Part shown: piece by piece, positions 52,695-61,674 of the stretch
Position numbering within the stretch: the stretch's first letter is position 1
How the letters are laid out: the number at the start of each line of letters is the position of its first letter
Source of the DNA: a bacterium
GTDB lineage: Bacteria; Moduliflexota; Moduliflexia; Moduliflexales; JAUQPW01
Assembly: GCA_030550175.1 (NCBI GenBank)
Contig: JAUQPW010000011.1
Span: 1-64,000, forward strand
DNA length: 64,000 bases
Reading direction: 5' to 3'
The notes under the pieces: model-generated
Database searches by the model: none
Told to the model about the DNA's origin: nothing
The model's input: only the letters and a program-made list of their open reading frames with translations
Program-made: the position numbers and the translations under genes

Positions 52695-54038
52695 GATAGC
52701 TACAGGATACTGTCCTGTAAAACAGGCCTCGCAATAGGAATGCTTATTTCCTTTTACAGCGGCCCGAAGCCCCTCCAGGGAAAGATATTGAAGACTATCT
52801 ACCCCCAGGAAATCTTTTATTTCCTCTAAAGAATGGGTCGCCGCAATAAGCTGGTTTCGATCTGGAGTATCTATACCGAAGAAGCAAGGGTATCGGATGG
52901 GAGGGGAGCTGATTTTGAGATGAACTTCTTTAGCCCCTGCCTTTCGGATTAATTTGATCAACTGCTTGCAGGTAGTCCCGCGGACAATAGAATCATCCAC
53001 TACAATAACCCGTTTACCCTGTAAAGCTTCTTCAATGGGGTTCAATTTAATCTTTAACCGTAAATCTCGAATCTCTGGAGATGGTTGAATAAAGGTCCTA
53101 CCCACGTAGTGATTCCGGGTCAGTCCCATCTCATAAGGTATTCCAGATTCACGGGCAAAGCCAATGGCTGCTGCAACTCCTGAATCCGGTACGGGAATAA
53201 CTACATCGGCCTCCGTTTTTGATTCCCTGGCCAACTGGGCTCCCATTCGAATTCGGGCTTGATAAACACTCTGGTTAAAGATATGGCTGTCGGGTCTTGC
53301 AAAATAAACCAATTCAAAGATGCAAAAACTTTCTTTTCTGGCCGAAAATCTGGAGGATTCCAATCCTTTAGAGCTGATTTTAATCATTTCTCCGGGCTCG
53401 ATTTCCCGGACAAACTCAGCCCCTAATAAATCTAAGGCGCAGGTCTCCGAAGCTAAAATATAAGAGCCTTCCAGGTTACCCAAAATGAGAGGTCGAAATC
53501 CGTTTGGGTCCCGAATCCCATAAAGCACCCCATTATATAATAAAACCAGAGAATAAGCTCCTTTAACCTGAGCTAAAGCCTCTTGAACCCGCCCTTCAAA
53601 GCTTTCCTGTTTTGATTTGGCGATAAGATGGGCAAAAATTTCCGTATCCGTCGTGGTTTGAAAAATAGAACCTTCTTCCTCTAACCTTTTAAACAATTCC
53701 TGGGCATTGACCAGATTTCCATTATGGGCAATAGCCAGTCTTCCCCTTGAGAACTGTACAATAATAGGTTGAATATTTCTTTTATTGCTATCCCCACAGG
53801 TTGAATAGCGAACATGCCCAATGGCTACTTTGCCCTTCAATCCCTCTAGATCTCGTTCATTGAAAACTTTAGAAACCAGACCCATCCCTTTATGGAAGTG
53901 AGTTTCATTCCGGCTACCATGGACGACAATTCCGGCGCTTTCCTGCCCTCGATGTTGTAAAGCATAGAGTCCGTAATAAGTTAAATGGGCAACATCGGTC
54001 GTTTCAGGTGATCCATAGATACCGAAGATTCCGCACAT
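52665..54038 (-). CDS. purF: Amidophosphoribosyltransferase
   Basis: PurF makes phosphoribosylamine from PRPP and glutamine, the committed purine step. The ATG at 54038 is followed directly by Cys2 (MCGIFGIYG), the Ntn glutaminase nucleophile, which needs only Met removal, not the 11-residue propeptide of the Bacillus enzyme. An earlier start at 54056 would block this. PRPP is bound by VIVVDDSIVRGTTCKQL. C-terminal CEAC with other cysteines suggests the 4Fe-4S type of PurF. Length from 54038 is 457 residues. The last ten residues are repeat-derived. Confidence 0.96.
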   Translation of the reverse strand: MCGIFGIYGSPETTDVAHLTYYGLYALQHRGQESAGIVVHGSRNETHFHKGMGLVSKVFNERDLEGLKGKVAIGHVRYSTCGDSNKRNIQPIIVQFSRGRLAIAHNGNLVNAQELFKRLEEEGSIFQTTTDTEIFAHLIAKSKQESFEGRVQEALAQVKGAYSLVLLYNGVLYGIRDPNGFRPLILGNLEGSYILASETCALDLLGAEFVREIEPGEMIKISSKGLESSRFSARKESFCIFELVYFARPDSHIFNQSVYQARIRMGAQLARESKTEADVVIPVPDSGVAAAIGFARESGIPYEMGLTRNHYVGRTFIQPSPEIRDLRLKIKLNPIEEALQGKRVIVVDDSIVRGTTCKQLIKLIRKAGAKEVHLKISSPPIRYPCFFGIDTPDRNQLIAATHSLEEIKDFLGVDSLQYLSLEGLRAAVKGNKHSYCEACFTGQYPVAISNAQWAINE

Positions 54039-54048
54039 GCTTAGCTTT

Positions 54049-54112
54049 GCGGGCAATAAGCCCTGGGCGGTGGGTGAAAAATAAAAAACCGTCCACTGCT
54101 TACTGCCTGCGC
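54049..54112. repeat. Heptamer-period inverted repeat (purL-purF gap)
   Basis: GCGGGCAATAAGCCCTGGGC and its imperfect complement CCGTCCACTGCTTACTGCCT, around a loop at 54071-54088. It fills the purL-purF gap. Confidence 0.65.
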
Positions 54113-54113
54113 A

Positions 54114-56411
54114 TCACTGCTTTCTGGTCCAGACTTCCCGGAGTTTAGATATAGGCAAACGAATCCAATCATTGATCTGGAAGATTCCACTGTCTGTCAC
54201 CTTACCCAATATGGTTATAGGGACCTGAAAGCTATAAGCAATTTCTTGAAGTTTTTCTAGATTCGAGGAGCTTAAACTCACGACAATCCGGGTCTGGTCT
54301 TCTCCAAACAGCAAAAAGTCCCATCTCAGGGAATCGGTAAGCTCGACGGAGATACCGGGTAGGTAAGGATTTTTTTCTCTACCCCGTCCGGTCAAACAGG
54401 ACTCTGCCAGGCAAATAGCCAATCCACCCTGGGAGGTATCATGGGCCGACTTGATAAGACCGGAGCGAATCGCTTTCAGACAGGCTTGTTGAAGCGCCTT
54501 TTCCCTTTGTAGATCCAGAGAAGGCCCTTCCCCAAGGACACGTTGATGGATAATCTTCAAATACTCACTGCCACCGATCTCGCCTTTATTTTCCCCGAGA
54601 AGGACGATGAGGTCCCCTGGATCTTTAAAACTTTGTCCGGTAATATACCGGACATCCTCGACCAATCCCAGCATTCCAATGATAGGAGTAGGATAAATGG
54701 CCTTCCCGTTTGTTTCGTTATAGAAACTGACATTTCCGCCCGTAATAGGAATACCTAAAGTCGTACAGGCCGTTTTGAGGCCTTCGATGGTTTCCACAAA
54801 CTGCCACATGACTTCAGGTTGCTCCGGGCTACCAAAGTTCAATCCATCGGTGATGGCAATGGGTTCGGCGCCTACACAGACCAAATTACGGGCGGCTTCT
54901 GCTACGGCAATCTGTACCCCTCGTCTCGGATTTAGATAGCAATACCGCCCATTGCCGTCTGTGGTCAAAGCAATAGCCTTTTCCCTTTTCAGTTTTCCGT
55001 CCCCTCGTTCTTCTACCCCTTCTTCCTCCATCCTATTCCCAACTCTCCGGATCCGAAGAACGGCCGCATCTCCTTCTTCTGGGCGTAGAATTGTATTGGC
55101 CAGAATGGTATGATCGTACTGTTGATAGATGGGGCGTTTACTTCGAATATTGTCAGAACCGAGAAGGGTTAGGAAGACTTCCTCAGGGTTTGCAGGTAGA
55201 AGAATCTTCTCCAGATCCAGGTTGGCGGTTTCTTTCAAATAATCAGGTTTCACAAAAGGCCTCTGGTAAAGGGGTGCCTCGCTGGTCAGGCTGCTGATCG
55301 GAATTTCTGCTACGATCTGCCCGTTCAGGTAAACCTGAAGTAAAGGCTGTTGATGCGGTGCTTCGACTCCGGTAACCTCTCCAATAACGGCAAATTTTAA
55401 ATCCCACTTTTCAAAAATCTCCCGAGCTTTATTTTCATAACCCTTTTTAACTACCATCAACATGCGCTCCTGGGACTCTGAGAGCATGATTTCATAGGGA
55501 GTCATTCCGGATTCACGTAAAGGAACCTGATCCAGATAGATCCTTATTCCTGTACCAGCCCGTGCAGCCATTTCCGAGGTGGAACAGGTCAACCCGGCAG
55601 CGCCCATGTCCTGGATTCCGACCAGGTAACCGCTCTCATAAAGCTCCAGGCAAGCTTCCAACAGTTTTTTTTCTGTGAAAGGATCTCCGATTTGAACGGA
55701 AGGTCGGTCTTCCAGGGACTTTTCGCTCAACTCTCTGGAGGCAAAGGCGGCCCCGTGGATCCCGTCACGACCCGTAGGGGAACCTACGATAATGACCGGA
55801 TTTCCGATACCTTCGGCTCGACCCCTTTGCACACGATCCTGTCGCAGAAGACCCACGGCCATCACGTTGACCAGAGGATTTCCGTTGTAGCACGGTTCAA
55901 AATAAACCTCACCCCCGACCGTTGGGACGCCAAACGGATTTCCATAACCGGCAATTCCTGCCACCACGCCTCCCAGAAGGTATCGGGTCTTTGGATTTTT
56001 CAAATCCCCAAACCGCAGGGAATTTAAAACCGCAATGGGCCGGGCTCCCATGGTAAAAATATCTCGTAGAATACCCCCAACCCCGGTAGCAGCTCCTTGA
56101 TAGGGTTCCACAAAAGAGGGATGGTTATGGCTTTCGATTTTCATGACAACGGCCAGTCCCTCCCCAATATCGATAACTCCGGCATTTTCCCCAGGACCTA
56201 TGAGCACGCGACTCCCCTGGGTAGGAAGATTCTTTAACCAATACCGGGAGGATTTATAGCTACAGTGTTCCGACCACATGACCGAAAAAATCCCCAGCTC
56301 CGTTATATTCGGTTCCCTTCCCAACAGAGTTTTTATTTTTTCGTATTCCTCCGGAGAAAGACCATGGGCCTGGATTACTTCCGGGGTCACCTTTATTTCA
56401 TTAAAGTTCAT
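54114..56411 (-). CDS. purL: FGAM synthetase large subunit (small-type PurL)
   Basis: The 765-residue protein is the split, Bacillus-type PurL that needs PurS and PurQ to convert FGAR to [15 protein letters not shown] with the catalytic His, [21 protein letters not shown], the second-half [13 protein letters not shown], and GGNVSFYNE are as expected. The ATG at 56411 lies one base after the stop of the upstream small gene. An insertion of about 20 residues (about 467-488, [19 protein letters not shown]) between two conserved blocks has no counterpart in B. subtilis PurL and is encoded by 7-base-period DNA near 54975-55040. Confidence 0.96.
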   Translation of the reverse strand: MNFNEIKVTPEVIQAHGLSPEEYEKIKTLLGREPNITELGIFSVMWSEHCSYKSSRYWLKNLPTQGSRVLIGPGENAGVIDIGEGLAVVMKIESHNHPSFVEPYQGAATGVGGILRDIFTMGARPIAVLNSLRFGDLKNPKTRYLLGGVVAGIAGYGNPFGVPTVGGEVYFEPCYNGNPLVNVMAVGLLRQDRVQRGRAEGIGNPVIIVGSPTGRDGIHGAAFASRELSEKSLEDRPSVQIGDPFTEKKLLEACLELYESGYLVGIQDMGAAGLTCSTSEMAARAGTGIRIYLDQVPLRESGMTPYEIMLSESQERMLMVVKKGYENKAREIFEKWDLKFAVIGEVTGVEAPHQQPLLQVYLNGQIVAEIPISSLTSEAPLYQRPFVKPDYLKETANLDLEKILLPANPEEVFLTLLGSDNIRSKRPIYQQYDHTILANTILRPEEGDAAVLRIRRVGNRMEEEGVEERGDGKLKREKAIALTTDGNGRYCYLNPRRGVQIAVAEAARNLVCVGAEPIAITDGLNFGSPEQPEVMWQFVETIEGLKTACTTLGIPITGGNVSFYNETNGKAIYPTPIIGMLGLVEDVRYITGQSFKDPGDLIVLLGENKGEIGGSEYLKIIHQRVLGEGPSLDLQREKALQQACLKAIRSGLIKSAHDTSQGGLAICLAESCLTGRGREKNPYLPGISVELTDSLRWDFLLFGEDQTRIVVSLSSSNLEKLQEIAYSFQVPITILGKVTDSGIFQINDWIRLPISKLREVWTRKQ
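54972..55042. repeat. Heptamer-period DNA inside purL
   Basis: CCTTTTCCCTTTTCAGTTTT and on repeats a TTTTC unit every 7 bases and then degenerates. It encodes a charged stretch not found in other PurL proteins. No clear second arm is visible, unlike the palindromic copies. Confidence 0.5.
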
Positions 56412-56412
56412 G

Positions 56413-56757
56413 TTAATCTTTTCCAAAAAGCGTTTCGGGATCCCTGGTAAGGGCCTTATATCTGGCTACTAACCGGGCCAGTTCCTCTTCAGTTCGGGGC
56501 CTGGCTTCCAATGTCATAGTATTTGCTTGAAGCAAGAGATCCCGCAGATAAGAATACCGGGAGCAAACGGCCAGGATATTCCGGGATGCCTGTTCGACTT
56601 CTTCTTCTGTCATTCCTTCATAAAAGGTCTCGCTAAAATCTCCTAAACCTGCCTTAAATTCCTCCCAGGTTCCCTCAGCTTCCAGATTCCTTTTGATATT
56701 GGGCAGGTAAACCTGCAAAACATTCATCAGTAATAAAGCAGGGATATCGTTGACCAT
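56413..56757 (-). CDS. Uncharacterised 114-residue protein in purine operon
   Basis: I do not recognise this 114-residue protein. It is acidic and helical, with an amphipathic N-terminus ([19 protein letters not shown]), [16 protein letters not shown] and [13 protein letters not shown], and it contains no membrane span, cofactor motif or conserved cysteine pair. It begins six bases after the purQ stop and ends one base before the purL ATG, so it is translated between two subunits of the same FGAM synthetase complex. This position suggests it may aid assembly or control of PurL/PurQ/PurS; that is inference. Codon use looks normal, so it is probably real. Confidence 0.75.
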   Translation of the reverse strand: MVNDIPALLLMNVLQVYLPNIKRNLEAEGTWEEFKAGLGDFSETFYEGMTEEEVEQASRNILAVCSRYSYLRDLLLQANTMTLEARPRTEEELARLVARYKALTRDPETLFGKD

Positions 56758-56763
56758 AGTCCC

Positions 56764-57462
56764 TTAACCTTTACGGCGATACCAGTTAACCATAGAAGAA
56801 AAAACCCTGGCACCCATACCGTCCCCAATCAAAGAGTCCACATTCCGCTCGGGATGAGGCATGAGGCCTACGACATTTCCTTCTTTATTGGCAATTCCGG
56901 CAATATTGTGGAGTGAACCGTTGGGATTCCACTCCTCCTCGACCTTCCCCTCGGGAGAAACATATCGAAAAATGATCTGACCATTGATTTCCAATTCTTC
57001 CAGCGTCTTCGGATCGGTGTAATAGTTTCCCTCGGAATGGGCAATGGGAAGGGTTATGACTTGGTTTTTTTCATAATCCAGGGTGAAAGGCGTAGTATTC
57101 TGCTCGATCTTTACATAGACATCCTTACAGATGAATTGCAACGTGCGGTTTTTCATCATCGTTCCCGGTAATAAGCCACTTTCCAGGAGAATCTGAAATC
57201 CATTACAAATTCCCAAGACCAGCCCCCCACTTCGGGCAAAGTTGATGATGCTGGGCATGATTTTGGAAAACCGTGCAATAGCCCCGGCCCTCAGATAATC
57301 TCCATAGCTGAACCCTCCGGGGAGAATAATACCGTCATAATTTCCCAGCTTTGTCTCCTTGTGCCAAATATACTCCACCTGTTGTCCTGTAACCTGTTGG
57401 AGTGCCTGATAGGTATCCTGATCACAATTGGATCCCGGAAAAACAACGACACCGAATTTCAT
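56764..57462 (-). CDS. purQ: FGAM synthetase glutaminase subunit
   Basis: The 232-residue class I glutamine amidotransferase supplies ammonia to Pur[11 protein letters not shown] (9-18), the nucleophile elbow [10 protein letters not shown] with catalytic Cys near 86, and HPERNVD near 208 with catalytic His and Glu are present. The start at 57462 overlaps the purS stop (ATGA), so translation is coupled. Length matches the PurS-dependent form. Confidence 0.96.
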   Translation of the reverse strand: MKFGVVVFPGSNCDQDTYQALQQVTGQQVEYIWHKETKLGNYDGIILPGGFSYGDYLRAGAIARFSKIMPSIINFARSGGLVLGICNGFQILLESGLLPGTMMKNRTLQFICKDVYVKIEQNTTPFTLDYEKNQVITLPIAHSEGNYYTDPKTLEELEINGQIIFRYVSPEGKVEEEWNPNGSLHNIAGIANKEGNVVGLMPHPERNVDSLIGDGMGARVFSSMVNWYRRKG

Positions 57463-57701
57463 GATAACGTAAATTCATATTGCTCGATGACCGGATTAGC
57501 CAGCAACTCCTGACACATTTTATGGACTTGCTGCTCCGCCTCCTCCCTGGAAACCGAGTTTAATTGAATTTCGATAAGTTTACCAACCCGGGTCTCTCGA
57601 ACATTTTGATAACCTAAATTTTGTAAAGCCTCCTGGATGGTTACTCCTTGAGGATCTAAAACCCCTTTTTTAAGGGTGATATAAATTCTAGCCGTCAGCA
57701 T
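57459..57701 (-). CDS. purS: FGAM synthetase PurS subunit
   Basis: The small subunit links PurQ and PurL. From the ATG at 57701 the product is 80 residues, the normal PurS size: [15 protein letters not shown] and the closing NPVIEQYEF pattern fit the family. A longer reading from 57737 would add 12 residues (NSDFGSWFLFS) that are the translation of a 7-base-period repeat, so the internal ATG is taken. Confidence 0.94.
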   Translation of the reverse strand: MLTARIYITLKKGVLDPQGVTIQEALQNLGYQNVRETRVGKLIEIQLNSVSREEAEQQVHKMCQELLANPVIEQYEFTLS

Positions 57702-57704
57702 GGA

Positions 57705-57780
57705 AAACAGGAACCAGGAGCCGAAGTCAGAATTCAAAAGTTATTCTGAAGGCCGACTCTGAAAGGCTGATTCCTGATTT
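57705..57780. repeat. Heptamer-period inverted repeat (purC-purS gap)
   Basis: ACAGGAACCAGGAGCCGAAG and the complementary GAAGGCCGACTCTGAAAGGC, continuing GATTCCTG. The right half is translated as the C-terminus of PurC (NQESAFQSRPSE); the left half precedes purS. Confidence 0.75.
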
Positions 57781-58481
57781 ATCACTCTAGAGAGCCGGTT
57801 ATAAACCTCTTCATAGGCCTCAATGATTTCCCCTAAGTCTTGCCGGAATCGATCCTTATCTAATTTTTTTCCGGTATACTTATCCCAGAACCTACAGGTA
57901 TCCGGAGATATCTCATCCCCCAGGAGAATTTCACCCTGGTACCGACCGAACTCCAGCTTGAAGTCCACTAGGATCAGGTCAGCCCGATCACATACAGGGA
58001 CTAATAGATTATTAACCTCCAGAGCTTGTTTACGGAGTTGGGAGAGCTCTTCCGAACTGGCCAGTTTAAGAACCCGTGCATGATCCTCATTGATTAAAGG
58101 GTCATGTAGAGGGTCATTTTTATAATAAAATTCCACGACCGGAGGGCTCAAAATCTCTCCTTCTTTCAAACCGATTCGTTTGACTAAACTTCCGGTAGCC
58201 CGGTTGCGAACGATCACTTCGATGGGGATCATCTGAAGTTTTTTAGCCAGAAAAGTTCGTTCATCCAGTTCCCGGATAAAATGGGTTTTGATTCCTTTTT
58301 TTTCTAAATACCGGAAGATGAGGCAGGTTATCTGGGCATTGTAAAAACCTTTTTGAGAAATTCTATCCTTCTTTAAACCATCAAAAGCCGTTGCATCATC
58401 CTTGAAGAAAATAGAAACTTCTTGGGGATTTTCCTGATCCTTAACGATCTTGGCTTTGCCTTCATATAGGGTTTGTACCAT
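57741..58481 (-). CDS. purC: SAICAR synthetase
   Basis: The 246-residue enzyme joins aspartate to CAIR with ATP. MVQTLYEGKAKIV, KDDATAFDGLKK, VIVRNRATGSLVKR and DFKLEFGR (with the metal- and substrate-binding acids) are family signatures. It is first in the purine operon, preceded by GGAGAGG and a near-consensus promoter. The last 12 residues come from a repeat and are not part of the enzyme family. Confidence 0.96.
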   Translation of the reverse strand: MVQTLYEGKAKIVKDQENPQEVSIFFKDDATAFDGLKKDRISQKGFYNAQITCLIFRYLEKKGIKTHFIRELDERTFLAKKLQMIPIEVIVRNRATGSLVKRIGLKEGEILSPPVVEFYYKNDPLHDPLINEDHARVLKLASSEELSQLRKQALEVNNLLVPVCDRADLILVDFKLEFGRYQGEILLGDEISPDTCRFWDKYTGKKLDKDRFRQDLGEIIEAYEEVYNRLSRVINQESAFQSRPSE

Positions 58482-58805
58482 GTAGGTTCCTCTCCGTTGA
58501 GAAGGTTCTTTGGGATTCTGTTACAACATAAAGATAGGGAGAAAATAGTTCTCTGTCAACCAATAGAAATCAAAATCCTGAAGTCTTGGGCCGACCTTTA
58601 TAAACCAAAGTTTAAAGTCATAAAGTATCATTTTTTACCATAAAGAGACCTCTGATCCGACCTAAACGAAATAAAAGTATAATTCAAGTTAATTTTGTTG
58701 ATTTTTTAGCGAAATTAATTAATATTTTATTATAAGGTCTGTTTAAGAGGAGGATCAAAGTAGGGGTCTATGGAAGAAGGGTTTGTACGATGAGAGAGGG
58801 TTTTT
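58482..58805. other. Divergent intergenic region, purine promoter
   Basis: This region holds the purC promoter at 58531-58559 and, on the other side, an AT-rich stretch (58670-58740) likely to include the receiver-gene promoter, followed by a short reading frame MEEGFVR at 58770 with a good ribosome site. No guanine/PRPP riboswitch fold is visible in the 45-base purC leader. Confidence 0.5.
58531..58559 (-). promoter_or_regulatory. Promoter of the purine operon
   Basis: On the minus strand TTGACA (58554-58559) is followed after exactly 17 bases by TATCTT (58531-58536), 50 bases before the purC ATG. The -35 is perfect. No PurR-type operator or riboswitch was recognised. Confidence 0.65.
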
Positions 58806-59474
58806 ATGGGAAAAGCTCGGATACTGGCTGTAGAGGATGAAGCAGATATTCTGGAGTTTTTAAAAGAATTCCTGATCAGCGGGGGTTATGAAGTTGCAAC
58901 GGCTTTGAGTGGAGAACAGGCACTTCAATTGTTAAACGGTCAAAAGTTTGATCTTTTGGTCGTTGATTTGAAGATGCCGCAAATCAATGGAATAGAGGTT
59001 ATAAAGAGAGCCAGAGAGTTAGATCCAAATATCTTGGGTATTTTAATAACCGGGGATTTTACCTTTAGTGGGAACTTACAAGAGCTGGAGCATGTAGGTA
59101 TCTATAACTGGCTATTCAAACCCTTAGGAGATATCAATCAATTACTCTTAATGATTCAAAGAGCTCTGGAGTATCAAGGTTGTCAACGGGAGATAAAGAA
59201 ACTTAAAGACGAACTTAAAGTTTTAAATCAGACTCCCTCCACTCAATTAGAAGGACTATCCTTCCTTTCTGAAGAGGTTACCAAACATATCCGATACGAA
59301 TTACAAAATTACCTTTCCCTGATAAGAACTTTTATAACTTACCTGACGAAAAAATTAGAAGATACCGATGAGGCTACTCGAAAACATCTTGAGCGGTTAG
59401 ACCGGCAAACAAACTTATACGAAAAAACCATTCTGAACCTGTTGGAGCCTCCTAAGAAAAAAGAGCGAATCTAA
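58806..59474 (+). CDS. Receiver protein with histidine-phosphotransfer-like tail
   Basis: The 222-residue protein has a receiver domain (1-125): acidic pair E10-D11, phospho-acceptor Asp54 in VVDLKMP, Thr in ITGD near 77-80, and Lys104 in LFKP. A helical tail (about 125-215) holds KHIRYELQNYLSLI near 157-170, which resembles the DHp histidine helix of kinases (H-x-x-x-x-L) without any ATPase domain after it. It may pass phosphate on as an Hpt-like relay, or it may be a degraded kinase tail; neither is proved. No partner kinase lies beside it. dnaJ follows after 146 bases. Confidence 0.82.
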   Translation: MGKARILAVEDEADILEFLKEFLISGGYEVATALSGEQALQLLNGQKFDLLVVDLKMPQINGIEVIKRARELDPNILGILITGDFTFSGNLQELEHVGIYNWLFKPLGDINQLLLMIQRALEYQGCQREIKKLKDELKVLNQTPSTQLEGLSFLSEEVTKHIRYELQNYLSLIRTFITYLTKKLEDTDEATRKHLERLDRQTNLYEKTILNLLEPPKKKERI

Positions 59475-59620
59475 ATTGAAGAATTTCTACACCCCTTAGG
59501 AATACCCCGTTTCAACTCAGTATACCTTTTTAATCTTAAAATTCCGGTTTTCCGTACAGGGGGGCTATGCAATTTTTGAAAAAAGCCCTATTCTATATAA
59601 ATAGGAGAGGGTAACGAGTT

Positions 59621-60766
59621 ATGGCTGAGAAAGATTATTATAAAATATTAGGTGTATCGAAGACGGCTTCAGAAGAAGAAATTAAGAAAGCCTATAGGAA
59701 ATTAGCCCGCAAGTATCATCCAGATGTAAACCCTGGAGATAAAAAGGCTGAAGAAAAGTTCAAAGAGATTTCGGAAGCCTATCAGGTTCTTAGTGATCCG
59801 GAAAAGCGGAAGCAGTATGATCAATTAGGTTTTGAAGCTTTTTCCAAAGGATTTGGTACCGGAGGCTATCAGTGGCGTCCCCCTGATTTTTCTTCTATTT
59901 TTGAGGACCTGGGCCTAGGTGGGACCCGAGGTTCTCGAGTAAGGGATTTTTCCGATCTCAGTGACCTGTTCGGGGATCTGTTTGGTGGAGGACGTAGGAG
60001 TACAACCTATTCCCCGACCCCGGTGCCGGGTGAAGATCTGGAATACACGCTGGAGCTGAGTTTCGAGCAAGCGGTGCGGGGCACTACAACCCGAATTCAC
60101 CTTTCCCGGGAAGCCCCTTGTGAAGAGTGCAAGGGGACGGGAGTGCAGGGAGGTAGGGGAATGGAAATTTGCCTGGAATGTGGAGGAAGTGGACGGGTAC
60201 GAATCGGTCAGGGTCCCCTTAACTTCTTCCAACCCTGTCCCCGATGTGGCGGAAGTGGAAAGGTCAACACCTATCCTTGCCCTCGATGTAGAGGGGTTGG
60301 AACCGTTCATAAAGAAGAAAGTATCGACGTTAAAATTCCACCTGGGGTAGATACCGGGTCCAGAGTTCGCGTGGCCGGTAAAGGAAATCCGGGGCGAAAT
60401 GGAGGACCTAGCGGGGATTTATACATTATTACCCGGGTTCGACCCCATCCGTTCTTTGAAAGAAAAGGAGATGATCTCTACTGCGAAGTACCTATAACGG
60501 TAACCGAAGCAGCCCTGGGGGCTAAAATTGAAGTTCCTACTTTAGATGGGAAAACCCTTTTAACCCTACCGGCTGGAACCCAAAGTGGTCAGGTTTTCAG
60601 ACTTCGTGGTAAGGGAGTTCCTCACCTGAAAGGGGGAGGCGTTGGAGATCAATATATCAAGGTTAAAATCGTTCTTCCTCCTTCTTTGGATTCTTATTCC
60701 CTGGACCTGCTAAAGGAATTTGAGAAACGGAATCCGTATAATCCTAGAATGAATTTGGTAAGGTAA
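59621..60766 (+). CDS. dnaJ: Chaperone DnaJ
   Basis: The 381-residue Hsp40 has a J domain with HPD at 33-35, a G/F-rich and GG-containing linker, the cysteine-rich zinc domain with four CxxCxGxG-type pairs (CEEC, CLEC, CPRC, CPRC between about 166 and 226), and C-terminal substrate domains. It activates DnaK ATP hydrolysis and delivers unfolded proteins. Length is standard. AGGAGAGGG lies about nine bases before the ATG. The MerR-like gene follows after 18 bases and is probably co-transcribed. Confidence 0.95.
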   Translation: MAEKDYYKILGVSKTASEEEIKKAYRKLARKYHPDVNPGDKKAEEKFKEISEAYQVLSDPEKRKQYDQLGFEAFSKGFGTGGYQWRPPDFSSIFEDLGLGGTRGSRVRDFSDLSDLFGDLFGGGRRSTTYSPTPVPGEDLEYTLELSFEQAVRGTTTRIHLSREAPCEECKGTGVQGGRGMEICLECGGSGRVRIGQGPLNFFQPCPRCGGSGKVNTYPCPRCRGVGTVHKEESIDVKIPPGVDTGSRVRVAGKGNPGRNGGPSGDLYIITRVRPHPFFERKGDDLYCEVPITVTEAALGAKIEVPTLDGKTLLTLPAGTQSGQVFRLRGKGVPHLKGGGVGDQYIKVKIVLPPSLDSYSLDLLKEFEKRNPYNPRMNLVR

Positions 60767-60784
60767 AAAGGAGAGCTTTGGATC

Positions 60785-61093
60785 ATGGAGGCCAAACCGA
60801 CTTATGTCACTTTAGCCAGGGTCGTAGAAGTCTGCCAGATTGAGCCTGATCTGCTTTTCCTTTATGAATCCGAAGGGCTTATTTCCCCCCAACGTAACGA
60901 AGAGGGGGAAATACTTTTCTCGGAGAGGGATCTCCGCCGATTAAGCACTATTATTCAACTTACCCGGGACCTGGAGGTTAATCTGCCAGGAGTAGAAGTT
61001 ATCTTAGGAATGATCGAACGCATGGAGTTGTTACAAGAGCAGCTTTACGAAATTTTTAAATATCTTTCCCAAGAAATGAAAAAAAGTAAATAA
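60785..61093 (+). CDS. MerR-like / CbpM-type chaperone modulator
   Basis: The 102-residue protein has a MerR-fold winged helix in its first 70 residues (YVTLARVVEVCQIEPDLLF, LYESEGLISPQR, FSERDLRRLSTI), then a short helix. In this position, right after dnaJ, the family includes CbpM (a modulator that binds the J domain) and HspR (a heat-shock repressor). The DNA-contact helix is partly conserved, so it could be either. It is co-oriented with dnaJ and ends in a palindrome. Confidence 0.85.
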   Translation: MEAKPTYVTLARVVEVCQIEPDLLFLYESEGLISPQRNEEGEILFSERDLRRLSTIIQLTRDLEVNLPGVEVILGMIERMELLQEQLYEIFKYLSQEMKKSK

Positions 61094-61112
61094 TCCATTG
61101 GCAAGTAGATCT

Positions 61113-61134
61113 GGAGGGTTAACTTATTCCCTCC
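61113..61134. terminator. Hairpin after dnaJ-merR pair
   Basis: GGAGGG (61113-61118) and CCCTCC (61129-61134) form a 6-bp GC stem with a 10-base loop, between the end of the MerR-like gene and the converging kinase remnant. The tail TAAGATTT has little U-run. Confidence 0.4.
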
Positions 61135-61561
61135 TAAGATTTGGGCTTAGGCAGGCCGGCCAGCAGCTTATGCAGAGCAGCTAAATCGACGGGTTTGGTG
61201 AAATGATAATCAAATCCGGCTTCTCGGGATTGACGTTTATCTTCCTCCTGACCGTATCCGGTTAAAGCAATCAATATCATTTCCGGCAGATTAATCTGCT
61301 GTCGGAGTTGTCGGGCCACTCGGTTACCTCCGAGTAAATTTCAGATCGACCGGTTCGCAGGACATTCACAATAGGATGTTCTTTACCCAGATCGGGGACA
61401 TAGGATTTCTGAAGTTCCTGGAGCAGAGGGAGTTTCGATGGATTTACATGGGCTACGGCTGATCGGTGAAGGGCCGGATCCTCTGTAATTATATCGATGA
61501 GGCAAAAATCACAGAGATAAGGAATGGGTAGAATGGGCCAACTTCTCCAGGCAATTCTCAT
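61134..61561 (-). pseudogene. Remnant of a hybrid GAF-histidine kinase-receiver gene
   Basis: Two overlapping reading frames on the minus strand carry pieces of one protein. The upstream frame (61277-61561) has a GAF-like start, PYLCDFCLIDIITED, then VAHVNPSK and HPIVNVLRTGRSEIYSEV. The next frame (61134-61319) has the end of a receiver domain, MILIALTGYGQEEDKRQSREAGFDYHF, then TKPVD with the conserved Lys. The whole kinase core and first half of the receiver, several hundred codons, are missing and the join changes frame near 61310. It is most likely a deleted, non-functional gene, although the 94-residue front part could still be translated. Confidence 0.8.
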
Positions 61562-61674
61562 AACCCAGGGAAGTTACAAGTTGAGTACTTGCCTCCGCAT
61601 AAATGACAGAAGGTTAAATTAACATAACCAGCCCTATGGGTTTCGCCTTGAACAATAGATGAGCCCCGTTTCAT
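61558..61674 (-). CDS. Possible 38-residue CxxC peptide
   Basis: A short frame from the ATG at 61674 encodes 38 residues ending FCHLCGGKYSTCNFPGL, with three cysteines in C-x2-C-x6-C spacing that could bind zinc. GGAGGG lies just before the start, and the stop overlaps the next start as ATGA, so it could be translated with the kinase remnant. A promoter-like pair lies about 190 bases upstream. It has no homology I recognise and could be chance. Confidence 0.35.
   Translation of the reverse strand: MKRGSSIVQGETHRAGYVNLTFCHLCGGKYSTCNFPGL

Noticed and set aside
58482..58560. Purine riboswitch upstream of purC
   Set aside because: The leader from the predicted promoter is only about 45 bases and shows no conserved purine-aptamer loops.
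59576..59601. TTGAAA/TATAAA pair before dnaJ
   Set aside because: The spacing is only 14 bases, too short for a standard sigma70 promoter.
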